From assembly GCA_947493035.1 (NCBI GenBank), contig CANLOW010000001.1, forward strand, positions 186,001 to 250,000: a stretch of 64,000 bases of DNA, in the 5' to 3' direction. The stretch comes from an uncultured Aquimarina sp. (GTDB taxonomy: Bacteria; Bacteroidota; Bacteroidia; Flavobacteriales; Flavobacteriaceae). Below the pieces are notes generated by a model. It was not told the origin of the DNA. It searched no databases and worked only from the letters and a program-made list of their open reading frames with translations. The translations under genes and the position numbers were made by a program. Below, one piece after another: positions 24,716 to 34,784 of this stretch (the stretch's first letter is position 1; the number at the start of each line of letters is the position of its first letter).

Positions 24716-25951
24716 ATGAAAACAATTAACTTCTACAGCACAATTATTTTTACCCTCGTATTAAATACCCTTTTTGCCCAAGGACCCGTACAAAAACACG
24801 GAAGATTACAAGTTAACGGCAGTCATGTGACTGCCGAAAACGGTGATAAAATAAGTCTTGCTGGACCTAGCCTATTTTGGAGTAACGACGAAGGAGATAG
24901 CGCTGATTTTTACAATAAAGAAACTATAGATTTTTTATCCGAAAATTGGGGTATTGGAATCATTCGAGCTGCAATGGGTGTTAAAGAAAGTTGGGATGGC
25001 GGAAGAGGCTATATAGAAAGCCCTGCTTTTCAAAAAGCTAAAATTAAAAAAGTCATAGACGCAGCTATTGAAAACAACGTATATGTAATTGTTGACTGGC
25101 ACACTCATGAAGCAGAAATATACACTAATGAAGCTGTACAATTTTTCTCAGAAATAGCTGAAGAGTATGGCGATAACGATCATATAATTTATGAAATATA
25201 TAACGAACCCAGAGCACAATCATGGGACATCATAAAAAATTATGCAGAAACAGTGATCTCTGCTATTCGCGAAAAAGACCCTGACAATTTGATTATCGTA
25301 GGTAACAGAGAATGGTCTCAACAAATAGAAGAAGCTGCAGCGAAACCTATAAATGACAACAATGTCGCCTACACATTGCATTTTTATTCAGGAAATCATA
25401 AACAATGGTTACGTGACAGAGCAATAAGAGTTATGAACAGTGGTATCGCTCTTTTCGTAACAGAATGGGGAAGTGTTAATGCTGATGGAAAAGGAGCCGT
25501 TGATGTTGAAGAAACTGAAAAGTGGCTTCAATTTATGAAAGACAATTATATTAGTCATGTTAATTGGAGTCTTAGTGACAAAAATGAATCTGCTAGTATC
25601 ATCAATCCTGGTAAAGGGTTTGAAGGTTTAAAAAACGATGAGTTAACACAAAGTGGCGAGTTGATCAAAAAAATTATTATTGATCAAAAAGTTACTCTAA
25701 GCACTAATGATTTCAACCTAAATAATACGCCTTTCAAAATACACCCAAACCCTACGAGTGACTTTGTTACAATTCCTCAAATATTTAACAAAGAACAATT
25801 TGTACTTGCTGATATGAACGGAAAAATCATTGAACAATTGATAGTAAAAGATAACACTATCGATTTATCAAAATATCCTGTAGGTGTTTACATAGTACAC
25901 ATGCACAAAGGAGACGGAAATCTATCTAGTGAATTGATTATTAAAAACTAA
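24716..25951 (+). CDS. Secreted GH5 glycoside hydrolase with T9SS sorting domain
   Basis: A 411-residue cellulase-family enzyme. Signal peptide 1-22 (LFAQ), GH5 catalytic domain about 25-310, and a C-terminal T9SS type A sorting domain (about 335-411, IHPNPTSDFVTI...GVYIVHMHKGDG). Catalytic residues are visible: acid/base Glu164 in YEIYNEPR and nucleophile Glu250 in FVTEWGS, with supporting Arg84, His129, Asn163, His222 and Tyr224. It should hydrolyse beta-1,4 glucans or mannans at the cell surface or outside; GH5 subfamily and substrate are not decidable by eye. The NRAMP-like gene follows after 46 bp, but functional linkage is not obvious. Confidence 0.93.
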   Translation: MKTINFYSTIIFTLVLNTLFAQGPVQKHGRLQVNGSHVTAENGDKISLAGPSLFWSNDEGDSADFYNKETIDFLSENWGIGIIRAAMGVKESWDGGRGYIESPAFQKAKIKKVIDAAIENNVYVIVDWHTHEAEIYTNEAVQFFSEIAEEYGDNDHIIYEIYNEPRAQSWDIIKNYAETVISAIREKDPDNLIIVGNREWSQQIEEAAAKPINDNNVAYTLHFYSGNHKQWLRDRAIRVMNSGIALFVTEWGSVNADGKGAVDVEETEKWLQFMKDNYISHVNWSLSDKNESASIINPGKGFEGLKNDELTQSGELIKKIIIDQKVTLSTNDFNLNNTPFKIHPNPTSDFVTIPQIFNKEQFVLADMNGKIIEQLIVKDNTIDLSKYPVGVYIVHMHKGDGNLSSELIIKN

Positions 25952-25997
25952 CACTTGCTTTTCTTATTTTCGCTAACATTAAAAAGAAAATAAGACG

Positions 25998-27233
25998 ATG
26001 TCTGTTTGGTATAAAAAATTAGGCCCCGGTTTACTATACGCCGGGGCTGCTATAGGAGTTTCTCACCTTGTACAATCCACAACTGCTGGCGCAAAATTTG
26101 GATACGAATTAGTGTGGGCAATTATCATTGCCAATATCTTAAAATACCCTTTTTTTGAATTTGCCCCTAGATACGCTGCTAGTACAGGGAAAAGCCTACT
26201 TCATGGATACCAATCTTTAGGAAAATGGCCTATCTACTTATTTGCCATTTTTACCATCGGAACAATGTTCATCATACAAGCTGCTGTAAGCATTGTCACA
26301 GCAGGACTAATTAGCGAAATATTCCAATGGAATGCCCCTAATTGGATAATAACAACAGTACTTTTAGTTTTTTGCTCTAGTATACTTTTAATTGGAAACT
26401 ACAATTTTCTTGACAAAGGAATGAAATATGTCATTCTACTACTTACTATAACCACCATAGTTGCTTTAATTGCTACCCAACAAGGACACACAATACAACT
26501 AATTGGACATAAGGTCTTTTTTTCTTTCAAAGAAAATAAGCACCTCCTTTTTTTAATAACTTTAATAGGTTGGATGCCTGCTCCATTAGATGTTTCTGTA
26601 TGGCACTCCTTATGGTCTACAGAAAAAGCAAAATCTACAAAAGAAGTCACCTCTCTAAAATCTGCTCTTTTTGATTTCAAAATAGGATACTGGGGCACTA
26701 TGATCTTAGCTGTCTTATTCCTAGCACTAGGAGCTAATACTATTTACGGCACAGGAACACCTTTAGCCTCTAGTGGAGGAGCCTTTGCCAAACAATTAAT
26801 TAATCTCTACACAAGTAGTCTCGGAAATTGGGCTTATTACATTATCGCAACAGCTGCATTAACCACAATGTTTAGCACAACACTTACTTGCTTAGATGCT
26901 TTCCCGAGAGTAATGACACCAACTACGAAAATGATATTCCCTTCAATTAAAAGAGAATCTCTATTATTTAGTTTCTGGACATTCATTGTAGCTATTGGCT
27001 CAATCCTTTTAATTCGATTTGGAATAACAAATATGAAAGCGATGGTTAACTTCGCCACTATGGTCTCATTTGTAACTGCTCCAGTAATTGCCATCTTAAA
27101 CTATCTTGCTGTTACCGGAAACACAATGCCAGAAAACCAAAAACCTAAGCGATGGATGCGAATATTCAGCATTATTGGCATCATATACTTCATATTATTT
27201 AGCATTTATTTTTTGCTTAAAATAAATCTTTAA
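25998..27233 (+). CDS. NRAMP-like divalent-metal transporter with altered metal motifs
   Basis: The 411-residue inner-membrane protein has about 11 helices and the start GPGLLYAGAAIGVSHLVQST, recognisable as NRAMP family helix 1. The DPGN motif of classical NRAMP transporters is replaced by IGVSH in helix 1, and the MPH motif of helix 6 by WMPAPLDVSVWHS. Both helices line the metal site, so the substrate may not be manganese or iron. It precedes the alpha/beta hydrolase lipoprotein gene by 16 bp and probably shares its transcript. Confidence 0.8.
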   Translation: MSVWYKKLGPGLLYAGAAIGVSHLVQSTTAGAKFGYELVWAIIIANILKYPFFEFAPRYAASTGKSLLHGYQSLGKWPIYLFAIFTIGTMFIIQAAVSIVTAGLISEIFQWNAPNWIITTVLLVFCSSILLIGNYNFLDKGMKYVILLLTITTIVALIATQQGHTIQLIGHKVFFSFKENKHLLFLITLIGWMPAPLDVSVWHSLWSTEKAKSTKEVTSLKSALFDFKIGYWGTMILAVLFLALGANTIYGTGTPLASSGGAFAKQLINLYTSSLGNWAYYIIATAALTTMFSTTLTCLDAFPRVMTPTTKMIFPSIKRESLLFSFWTFIVAIGSILLIRFGITNMKAMVNFATMVSFVTAPVIAILNYLAVTGNTMPENQKPKRWMRIFSIIGIIYFILFSIYFLLKINL

Positions 27234-27249
27234 AACACTAACACTTATC

Positions 27250-28095
27250 ATGAAAACACTCTTAAAGCTTCCTATATCACTCTTATTGATTTTCACTACT
27301 ATTAGTTGCAAACAAAACGAAAGCACTCTAAAAACATCAACACACCAACAGATAAGTGACTTTAAAATATTTTCCTCATTCGACGGAACTAAAATCGCCT
27401 TTACTGATGTAGGGCATGGCATTCCCGTGGTTTTACTTCATGGCTTTATCAACACCCGAAAATCTTGGGATAAAAGTGCCTTAAAAGCACAATTGATTAA
27501 AGAAGGTTTCAGGGTAATCATTCCTGACTTGAGAGGGAATGGCGATTCTGACCAACCGCTTAACAGCAATGCATACGCTAATAGCGCTCAATCAAAAGAT
27601 ATTTCAGCACTGATTGATTACCTGAATATCAAAACATATTATTGTATTGGTTACTCTAGAGGCTCCATCGTATTAGCCAATCACCTTACTAGAGACTTTA
27701 GAATTAAAAAAGCTGTTTTAGGAGGTATGGGACTCAACTTTACGATTAAAAACTGGGATATTCCTAAAATTTTTGGTGATGCTTTTTTAGGTAAGACACC
27801 TTTAAATGATATGACGAAAGGAGCGGTTACATACGCATCTTCAATTAACGCTAACCTAATCCCATTAGGACATCAACAAACTCACCAACCTTACACCTCT
27901 CTAGAAGCTATAAAAAACTATTCTGCACCTATATTAGTCATCGCTGGAGACAAAGATCAATCTAATGGAGACCCCAAATTACTACACAAGGCGATACCAA
28001 AAAGCAAATTATCTATTGTTAAAGGGGAACACAATCACACTTATAAACAAGCTGATTTCGCTGCATCGATTATTGAGTTTCTAAAACAAAAATAA
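27250..28095 (+). CDS. Lipoprotein alpha/beta hydrolase
   Basis: A 281-residue protein with a lipoprotein signal (lipobox TTISC, Cys20), so it should sit on the periplasmic face of a membrane or on the surface. The alpha/beta-hydrolase fold shows the oxyanion segment LLHGFINTRKSW (63-73), the nucleophile elbow GYSRGS (Ser136), an acid in VIAGDKDQ (about 236) and the His in GEHNHTY (about 262). It is 16 bp after the NRAMP-like gene. An esterase or lipase-like activity is likely; the substrate is unknown. Confidence 0.85.
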   Translation: MKTLLKLPISLLLIFTTISCKQNESTLKTSTHQQISDFKIFSSFDGTKIAFTDVGHGIPVVLLHGFINTRKSWDKSALKAQLIKEGFRVIIPDLRGNGDSDQPLNSNAYANSAQSKDISALIDYLNIKTYYCIGYSRGSIVLANHLTRDFRIKKAVLGGMGLNFTIKNWDIPKIFGDAFLGKTPLNDMTKGAVTYASSINANLIPLGHQQTHQPYTSLEAIKNYSAPILVIAGDKDQSNGDPKLLHKAIPKSKLSIVKGEHNHTYKQADFAASIIEFLKQK

Positions 28096-28172
28096 CTTAA
28101 AGAAATTTAGACCATCCTGCCGAAGTATTATACAAATTTAAGAGTACTAAGTAAACAAAATCTATAAAAGCA

Positions 28173-28211
28173 AAACACCCTCTTTTCACATGTTGCAAAA
28201 AGAGGGTGTTT
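28173..28211. terminator. Bidirectional terminator between convergent genes
   Basis: A 14-bp stem (28173-28186 with 28198-28211) flanked by A and T tracts serves the hydrolase gene on one side and sucB on the other. Confidence 0.85.
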
Positions 28212-28230
28212 GTATACAAAACAAAAACTA

Positions 28231-29442
28231 CTATAACTCTAAAGCTTTTAGTAAATTTTTATCCATTAATAATTCTTGAGGATTTTCTAATGCTTCTTTA
28301 ACAGCAACTAAGAAACCTACTGATTCTTTCCCATCAATGATTCTATGATCATATGACAAAGCTACATACATAATTGGTTGTATGACTACTTGACCATTAA
28401 CTGCCATTGGTCTCTCGACAATATTATGCATTCCTAAAATTGCAGATTGCGGAGGGTTAATAATCGGTGTAGACAACATAGAACCAAATACACCACCATT
28501 AGTAATGGTAAATGTACCACCAGTCATTTCATCAACAGTAATTTGACCATCTCGAGCACGTATTGCTAAACGCTTTACTTCACTTTCAACTCCACGGAAA
28601 GATAAATTTTCTGCATTTCTAATAACAGGCACCATTAATCCTTTTGGTCCAGAAACCGCTATACTGATATCCTGGAAATCGTGCATGATCATCTCTTTAC
28701 CGTCGATCATCGCATTTACTGCTGGGTACATTTGTAACGCTCGAACACAAGCTAATGTAAAGAAAGACATAAAGCCTAATCCAACACCATGCTTAGATTT
28801 AAATTCCTCTTTATATTGTTTACGAATATCAAAAATTGGCTGCATGTTTACTTCATTGAATGTAGTTAACATCGCTGTCTCATTTTTCACCGACACTAAA
28901 CGCTCAGCTACTTTACGACGAAGCATCGACATTTTCTTACGCTCTGTACCTCGACTACCTCCTGTAACAGGTGTCCCCATTGAAGGAACTGCTTTTACCG
29001 CATCAGCTTTGGTTATACGACCATCTTTCCCTGTACCTTTTACCTGAGTTGGCTCGATCCCCTTCTCTGCTAAAACTTTCTTAGCCGCTGGAGAGGCTGA
29101 ACCGGTAGCATATGTTTCTGTCTTAACTGGAGCAGCAACTGGAGCTGGTTTCGCCTCTTCTTTAGGAGCTTCTTCTTTTTTAGAAGCGCTTCCTTCTGGC
29201 TTAGCCGCATCAGTATCAATCAAACAAACTACTTCACCGACAGCAACAGCATCGCCTTCTTCTGCTTTAAGAGTAATTACTCCACTTGCTTCAGCTGGCA
29301 ATTCTAATGTTGCCTTATCACTATCTACTTCAGCAATAGCTTGATCTTTTTCTACATAATCACCGTCTTGCACTAACCAAGTAGCGATTTCAACTTCGGT
29401 AATAGATTCTCCCGGTGATGGGACTTTCATTTCTAAAGCCAT
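28231..29442 (-). CDS. sucB: Dihydrolipoyllysine-residue succinyltransferase (2-oxoglutarate dehydrogenase E2)
   Basis: E2 core of the 2-oxoglutarate dehydrogenase complex of the TCA cycle. The 403 residues contain one lipoyl domain (1-78, lipoyl-Lys43 in [13 protein letters not shown]), an Ala/Pro/Lys-rich linker, a peripheral subunit-binding domain (about 115-150, [31 protein letters not shown]) and the catalytic domain (about 170-403) with the His366/Asp370 pair in SYDHRIIDG. It follows sucA by 64 bp on the same strand. Confidence 0.97.
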   Translation of the reverse strand: MALEMKVPSPGESITEVEIATWLVQDGDYVEKDQAIAEVDSDKATLELPAEASGVITLKAEEGDAVAVGEVVCLIDTDAAKPEGSASKKEEAPKEEAKPAPVAAPVKTETYATGSASPAAKKVLAEKGIEPTQVKGTGKDGRITKADAVKAVPSMGTPVTGGSRGTERKKMSMLRRKVAERLVSVKNETAMLTTFNEVNMQPIFDIRKQYKEEFKSKHGVGLGFMSFFTLACVRALQMYPAVNAMIDGKEMIMHDFQDISIAVSGPKGLMVPVIRNAENLSFRGVESEVKRLAIRARDGQITVDEMTGGTFTITNGGVFGSMLSTPIINPPQSAILGMHNIVERPMAVNGQVVIQPIMYVALSYDHRIIDGKESVGFLVAVKEALENPQELLMDKNLLKALEL

Positions 29443-29506
29443 AATATGTTTATTTTTCCTTTTGGGTAAGGTTTTATTTTAAATTTATTTTTCTTCTACT
29501 TTATTA

Positions 29507-32287
29507 TTATCTCTGATTGTTTTTCGTTTTATCAAAAACAAAATCAATCACTTGTTGGTGACGGCGCTTAGATCTTGTTGAACTACCCGCTGCTGGAGCA
29601 CCGTAAGGCCTTCTTGTCGCATAACGAAAAGCTGTTGCTTTATCATAATGCATTAAAACATGAGACATTGCCCCCATATTTCTTGGCTCTTCTTGTGCAA
29701 AAACAAGATCATCAGCATCTTTATATTTAGCTAATATATCGTTCATTTGATCTACTGGAAGTGGAAATAATTGCTCAATACGCACTAATGCCACATCATC
29801 ACGCCCAAGTTTCTCTCTCTCATCTAACAAATCGTAATAAAACTTACCGTAACAGAATACGACACTTTTTACTTTTTTAGCTTGCGCATCTGCATCATCA
29901 ATCAACAATTGAAAGCTACCTGTAGCTAATTCTTCTTTAGTAGATACTACTTTTGGGTGACGTAATAAGCTTTTAGGTGTAAACACAATTAACGGTTTAC
30001 GATATTCCGCTTTCATTTGGCGTCGCAACAAGTGGAATAAATTTGCTGGCGTAGTTACATCTGCAATGAACATATTGTCTTTTGCACACAACTGCAAGTA
30101 ACGCTCCATTCTAGCAGAAGAATGCTCAGCCCCCTGACCTTCATAACCGTGTGGCAACAACATTACCAAACCATTTTGCATTTTCCATTTATCTTCAGCT
30201 GCTGAAATATATTGGTCAATCATAATTTGTGCTCCATTACTGAAATCTCCAAATTGTGCCTCCCAAATCGTTAATGTTTTTGGACTTGCCATGGCATAAC
30301 CATAATCAAAACCTACTACACCATATTCTGACAAAAATGAATTATAAACGTAAAAATCACCTTGATCGCCTTTTAGCTGATTTAATAATTCAACCTCTTC
30401 TTCACTTTCCTCTACTTTAACTACTGCGTGACGGTGTGAAAAAGTTCCACGCTCAACATCTTGACCACTTAAACGAACATCATAACCTTCTTTCAATAAA
30501 GATCCATAAGCTAGTAACTCACCCATTGCCCAATCTAATTGATTGGATTCAAAGTACATTTTACTACGGTCTTTAATTACTTTTGAAGCTTTTCTAAAGA
30601 ATTTTTTATCTTCAGGAAGCTGCGTAATTACCTCAGCAACTTCTGTTAATTTGTCTATTTCATAAGTCGTATCAATGTTTTCCATCATACGATCTTCTTG
30701 AACACGCGTAAAACCTTCCCATTCATTTTCCATGAAAGGAGTAATGACTGTTTTCTCTTCTTTTCTAGATGATTCTAATTCTTCTTCTAAACTACTTTTG
30801 TAATCAGCTTCAATTTCTTTAACATAAGTATCATCTACAATTCCTGACGCTTTCAATTTCTCCGCATAAATATCTCTAGGATTTTTCTGCTTTGCAATGG
30901 CTTTATATAATTTAGGCTGCGTAAATTTAGGCTCATCACCTTCATTATGCCCATATTTTCTATAACCCAATAAATCAATAAATACATCACGTTTAAACTT
31001 CATACGATAGTCTAACGCAAAATTTACCGCATGTACAACTGCCTCAGCATCATCAGCATTCACGTGTAATACGGGTGACAAAGTTACTTTAGCAACATCA
31101 GTACAATACGTGGATGAACGCGCATCCAAGTAATTAGTAGTAAAACCAATCTGATTATTTACAACAATATGAATTGTTCCATTAGTCTTATAACCGTCTA
31201 ATCTAGACATTTGTACAATTTCGTATGCTATACCTTGTCCAGCGATAGCCGCATCACCATGAACTACAATAGGTAGCACTGCTGACTCATTATTCTTATA
31301 AATACGATCTTGCTTTGCTCTTGCAATCCCTTCTACAACAGCCCCTACGGTTTCTAAGTGAGATGGATTGGGCGCTATATTCATATTAATAGCATTTCCT
31401 GAAGCACTTTTACGCACTCCTGTCCATCCCATATGATATTTTACATCTCCATCAAAAATATCTTCTTCATAATCCTTACCGTCAAATTCACTAAAAATAT
31501 CTTTTGCGCTTTTTCCGAAAATATTTGTCAAAGTACTTAAACGACCACGGTGTGCCATACCCATAACAAATTCTTTCACTCCTAAATCAGATGCTTTTTC
31601 TAACAAATGATCTAAAGCAGGAATCAAAGCTTCACATCCTTCTAAAGAAAAACGTTTCTGACCTACATATTTAGTATGCAAAAAACTTTCAAAGGCTACT
31701 GCCTCATTTAATTTTCCTAAGATATTTTTCTTCTCTTCAGCTGAAAATATGGTGCGATTACCATTAGCATTTAGCTTATCTTGTATCCACTGACGCTCCT
31801 CTGGCCCTCGAATATACATATATTCTACCCCGATAGATTCGCAATAAATTTTCTCTAGGTGCGCTATAATTTGACTTAAAGTAGCTTTACCTAACCCAAC
31901 AATTTCACCAGCATTAAAAGTCTTATTCAAATCAGAAGCAGTCAATCCAAAAGACTCAATTGCTAAAGAAGGTTTATATTTTCTACGCTCACGAACCGGA
32001 TTTGTTCTTGTAAACAAATGACCTCTTGTTCTATAACCGTCTATCAATCTTACTACCTGAAATTCTTTTTGAACCTCCTCCGGAATCACTACCGAATTAG
32101 TAGTGTTAGCCACTGAAGGTTGATCTATAATCAAATCTCCTTCATGTGCACTTTCCATCCCAAAATCGAAACCTTGAAAAAAAGCTCTCCAACTTGGCTC
32201 TACACTATCAGGACTTTGCAAATACCTCTCATACAGCTCTGCAAAAAAAGCTGAAGATGCAGCATTTAAAAACGAATATTTATCCAT
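29507..32287 (-). CDS. sucA: 2-oxoglutarate dehydrogenase E1 component
   Basis: The thiamine-diphosphate E1 subunit decarboxylates 2-oxoglutarate and passes succinyl to SucB. The 926 residues begin with the E1o-specific N-terminus (FLNAASSAFFAELYERYLQSPDSVEPSWRAFF), which binds E2; the active-site region includes GMAHRGRLSTLTNI, GDAAIAGQGIAYE and NNQIGFTT (thiamine-diphosphate/Mg site), and the transketolase-like pyrimidine-binding part carries EAQFGDFSNGAQIMIDQY and LLPHGYEGQGAEHSSAR. First gene of the sucA-sucB operon. Confidence 0.97.
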   Translation of the reverse strand: MDKYSFLNAASSAFFAELYERYLQSPDSVEPSWRAFFQGFDFGMESAHEGDLIIDQPSVANTTNSVVIPEEVQKEFQVVRLIDGYRTRGHLFTRTNPVRERRKYKPSLAIESFGLTASDLNKTFNAGEIVGLGKATLSQIIAHLEKIYCESIGVEYMYIRGPEERQWIQDKLNANGNRTIFSAEEKKNILGKLNEAVAFESFLHTKYVGQKRFSLEGCEALIPALDHLLEKASDLGVKEFVMGMAHRGRLSTLTNIFGKSAKDIFSEFDGKDYEEDIFDGDVKYHMGWTGVRKSASGNAINMNIAPNPSHLETVGAVVEGIARAKQDRIYKNNESAVLPIVVHGDAAIAGQGIAYEIVQMSRLDGYKTNGTIHIVVNNQIGFTTNYLDARSSTYCTDVAKVTLSPVLHVNADDAEAVVHAVNFALDYRMKFKRDVFIDLLGYRKYGHNEGDEPKFTQPKLYKAIAKQKNPRDIYAEKLKASGIVDDTYVKEIEADYKSSLEEELESSRKEEKTVITPFMENEWEGFTRVQEDRMMENIDTTYEIDKLTEVAEVITQLPEDKKFFRKASKVIKDRSKMYFESNQLDWAMGELLAYGSLLKEGYDVRLSGQDVERGTFSHRHAVVKVEESEEEVELLNQLKGDQGDFYVYNSFLSEYGVVGFDYGYAMASPKTLTIWEAQFGDFSNGAQIMIDQYISAAEDKWKMQNGLVMLLPHGYEGQGAEHSSARMERYLQLCAKDNMFIADVTTPANLFHLLRRQMKAEYRKPLIVFTPKSLLRHPKVVSTKEELATGSFQLLIDDADAQAKKVKSVVFCYGKFYYDLLDEREKLGRDDVALVRIEQLFPLPVDQMNDILAKYKDADDLVFAQEEPRNMGAMSHVLMHYDKATAFRYATRRPYGAPAAGSSTRSKRRHQQVIDFVFDKTKNNQR

Positions 32288-32327
32288 TACTCTGGTTTAT
32301 ACCTACTTTTATCTAAATTCTAATTAC

Positions 32328-32335
32328 CAAAAGTA
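32328..32335 (-). promoter_or_regulatory. -7 element of sucA-sucB
   Basis: Minus-strand TACTTTTG matches TAnnTTTG, 41 bp before the sucA ATG. Confidence 0.45.
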
Positions 32336-32420
32336 CAACTTACAACGTTATAATGATTGTAATTATTTATATTTATAGAGCGGTTTTTTTACAAAAAACA
32401 CAATTAAAATATAAAATATT

Positions 32421-32942
32421 ATGAAATCAAAAATCCTTTTATTTTTTGTCTTACAAATAGGTTTTATGACCATTTTAACAGCACAAGAGACCACAGACAA
32501 ACCTTCGTTTTGGGAGAATGTTCGATTTGGAGGAAATCTTGGACTCGATTTTTCAAATAACTCAACCAGTATTATCATAGGCCCATCTGCCGTATATCAA
32601 TTTAACAATCAGTTTTCTGCCGGAGCAGGTATCAATTTTGGATATGCTAGTTTTAAAAGAACAGATACAAGACAGACCAATTACGGAGGAAGACTAATAG
32701 CTTTATACAACCCAACAAGACAATTTCAACTATCTGGTGAATTCGAACACACTTTTGTAAATAACTCTACCGAATTTCAAGGAAGGAAAATTAAAACTAG
32801 CTTCAGCGTTCCCGCATTACATCTCGGAGCAGGATATCGACTAGGAAATATCGCTGCTGGAGTTAGATATGATGTACTTTACAACAAAGACAAAAGACTT
32901 TATGCGTCTCCTTGGAGCCCTTATGTACAAGTTTACTTTTAG
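32421..32942 (+). CDS. Small outer-membrane beta-barrel protein
   Basis: A 173-residue protein with a signal peptide (cleavage near TAQ, residue 22) and about eight alternating beta-strands, such as VRFGGNLGLDFSNNSTSIIIGPSAVY and FSAGAGINFGYASF, ending in SPYVQVYF with a terminal Phe as for barrel insertion. It resembles the small 8-strand OmpW/OmpX-like barrel families of Bacteroidota. It is divergent from sucA and stands alone before a terminator. Confidence 0.75.
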   Translation: MKSKILLFFVLQIGFMTILTAQETTDKPSFWENVRFGGNLGLDFSNNSTSIIIGPSAVYQFNNQFSAGAGINFGYASFKRTDTRQTNYGGRLIALYNPTRQFQLSGEFEHTFVNNSTEFQGRKIKTSFSVPALHLGAGYRLGNIAAGVRYDVLYNKDKRLYASPWSPYVQVYF

Positions 32943-32974
32943 AAAAAAATTCGAACAAAATAATATAGTTATGT

Positions 32975-33013
32975 TAATAAGCTCAAAGACTCATCAAGTC
33001 TTTGAGCTTATTA
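32975..33013 (+). terminator. Terminator after the small barrel protein
   Basis: A 17-bp perfect stem (32975-32991 with 32997-33013) and a 5-nt loop. The downstream T tract is weak and overlaps the start of the SulP promoter. Confidence 0.7.
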
Positions 33014-33014
33014 C

Positions 33015-33044
33015 TTTGTACTTAATACTAATATCTTACTTTTG
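33015..33044 (+). promoter_or_regulatory. Promoter of the SulP transporter gene
   Basis: TTTG (33015-33018) and TACTTTTG (33037-33044), 18 bp apart, match the Bacteroidota -33/-7 consensus. The start codon TTG at 33068 follows 23 bp later, giving a short leader. This is the best two-box promoter in the window. Confidence 0.65.
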
Positions 33045-33067
33045 CACTTTCTTTAAAACAAATTACG

Positions 33068-34681
33068 TTGAAACAGTATTTTAAGACCGATTCGGCAAGT
33101 GTAAAAAATGACATTACTGCTGGAATTACTACTTCTTTGGCTATGATTCCTGAAGTAGTTGCTTTCGCTTTTGTATTAGGAATAGATCCTTTAGTTGCAC
33201 TTTCTGGTGCTTTTATGATTGGGTTAATCGCAGCTATTTTTGGTGGACGCCCTGGCTTGATATCAGGAGCTGCTGGTGCCGTAGCAGTTGTACTAATCCA
33301 CCTTTTAATAGAGGGAAATGAGCGCGGACTAGCTTTCGAAAAACCTGTTGAAAACATGGGGTACTTCTACCTATTGGCTACTGTTATTTTAATGGGAATT
33401 ATCCAAATTAGCGCTGGCCTCTTGAAACTAGGAAAGTTTGTACGCTTAATCCCTCACCCTGTTATGATGGGATTTGTCAATGGATTAGCAATTGTTATTT
33501 TCTTAGCTCAATTGAAAATGTTTTTCCACAAAAATCCTGAAGGTGATTCTTGGATGATGGCAGGCCCTGAACTTTGGAGTATGATTGGCCTTGTTGCATT
33601 AACGATGGCTATTGTATATTTCTTACCTAAATGGAAAGTCACCAAAAAACTACCTGCCGCATTGACTGCTATTTTAGTCGTTACTTTCATAAAAATATTA
33701 GGCAACGTTAATGTATCAACTGTTGGGTCTTATATCCGTGAAGGTGGAGGAGCAGGGCTTAAAGGAAAATTTCCTACACCAAATCTTGAGTTATGGCAAA
33801 ATCTCCCTTTCGCACTAGATACTTTTACCTTCATCCTTCCTTATGCTGCTTTAGCTGCTGCCGTAGGATTGATTGAAACCTTAATGACTCTAAATTTAGT
33901 GGATGAAATCACAGAGACTAGAGGAAATGGAAATAAAGAGTGTATCGCTCAAGGAGCTGGAAATATCGTAAGTGGTCTATTTGGTGGTACTGCTGGATGC
34001 GGAATGATCGGACAAACGATGATTAATATTAACTCAGGAGGACGCGGACGTTTATCAGGAATTATGATGGCAGTCACTTTACTGATTTTCATCCTTTTTG
34101 CTGATACCTATATCGAGATGGTACCTATAGCCGCGTTAGTTGGTGTAATGTTTATAATGGTTATTGAAACCTTCGCTTGGAGTAGTTTTAGAATTTTACC
34201 TCGCATTCCTCGTTCTGATGCTTTTGTACTAATAGCAGTTTCTACTATTACTGTCTTTGTTGATTTAGCTATAGCCGTAATCGCAGGTGTTATCATTTCT
34301 GCACTAGTATTTGCATGGGAAAGTGCTAAACGTGTACGCGTTAATCATTCTACAAAAGAAGACGGCACTAAAATCTATACCATTTGGGGGACTGTATTTT
34401 TTGGAAGTATCTCTAGCTTTAATAATAAGTTTGACATCAACAATGATCCTGAAAATGTTGAAATCGATTTTATGGAAGCTAAGGTTGCAGACCACTCTGC
34501 ACTAGAAGCTATTTTTGTACTACAAGAGAAATATGAAAAACAAGGAAAGAAACTAACTCTAAAACACCTGAGTGATGAATGCAAAGACCTAATGAGAAAG
34601 GCTTCTCCTAAGTTTCATGACATTATAGAAGAAAGTGTTGAAGACCCTCGTTATCATGTGATGGCTAAAGCTTTGAAATAG
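33068..34681 (+). CDS. SulP-family anion transporter with STAS domain
   Basis: A 537-residue inner-membrane transporter of the SLC26/SulP family. The N-terminal part has the signature DITAGITTSLAMIPEVVAFAFVLGIDPLVALSG and helices up to about residue 415; the C-terminal STAS domain (about 430-537) contains YTIWGTVFFGSISSFNNKF and VEIDFMEAKVADHSALEAI. Translation begins at TTG 33068: the next in-frame ATG (MIPEVV) falls inside the conserved first helix. Substrates in the family are sulphate, bicarbonate or dicarboxylates; no neighbouring gene decides. A strong hairpin terminator follows. Confidence 0.92.
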   Translation: MKQYFKTDSASVKNDITAGITTSLAMIPEVVAFAFVLGIDPLVALSGAFMIGLIAAIFGGRPGLISGAAGAVAVVLIHLLIEGNERGLAFEKPVENMGYFYLLATVILMGIIQISAGLLKLGKFVRLIPHPVMMGFVNGLAIVIFLAQLKMFFHKNPEGDSWMMAGPELWSMIGLVALTMAIVYFLPKWKVTKKLPAALTAILVVTFIKILGNVNVSTVGSYIREGGGAGLKGKFPTPNLELWQNLPFALDTFTFILPYAALAAAVGLIETLMTLNLVDEITETRGNGNKECIAQGAGNIVSGLFGGTAGCGMIGQTMININSGGRGRLSGIMMAVTLLIFILFADTYIEMVPIAALVGVMFIMVIETFAWSSFRILPRIPRSDAFVLIAVSTITVFVDLAIAVIAGVIISALVFAWESAKRVRVNHSTKEDGTKIYTIWGTVFFGSISSFNNKFDINNDPENVEIDFMEAKVADHSALEAIFVLQEKYEKQGKKLTLKHLSDECKDLMRKASPKFHDIIEESVEDPRYHVMAKALK

Positions 34682-34690
34682 TTATCGATT

Positions 34691-34716
34691 GATAGTTATC
34701 AGTTATCAGTTGTCAG
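34691..34716 (+). repeat. Heptameric intergenic repeat (TTATCAG type)
   Basis: Just after the SulP stop, TTATCAG TTATCAG TTGTCAG in tandem with a diverged upstream unit. Belongs to the 7-bp-period family also at 41523, 42716, 44385, 44560 and 50155. Confidence 0.7.
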
Positions 34717-34717
34717 T

Positions 34718-34762
34718 AAAAACAAAAGAGGTTTGCATTTTATGCAAACCTCTTTTGTTTTT
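34718..34762. terminator. Strong bidirectional terminator between convergent genes
   Basis: A 21-bp perfect stem (34718-34738 with 34742-34762) with loop TTT, and A/T tracts at both ends, between the SulP gene and the convergent lipoprotein gene. Confidence 0.9.
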
Positions 34763-34784
34763 ATACAGTTAATTTAACCCATTA

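Noticed and set aside
25963-25994. Hairpin just before the NRAMP-like start as a metal riboswitch or attenuator
   Set aside because: Only a 9-10 bp AT-rich stem with a 14-nt loop; no conserved riboswitch core is visible, and AT-rich inverted repeats of this size are common by chance here.
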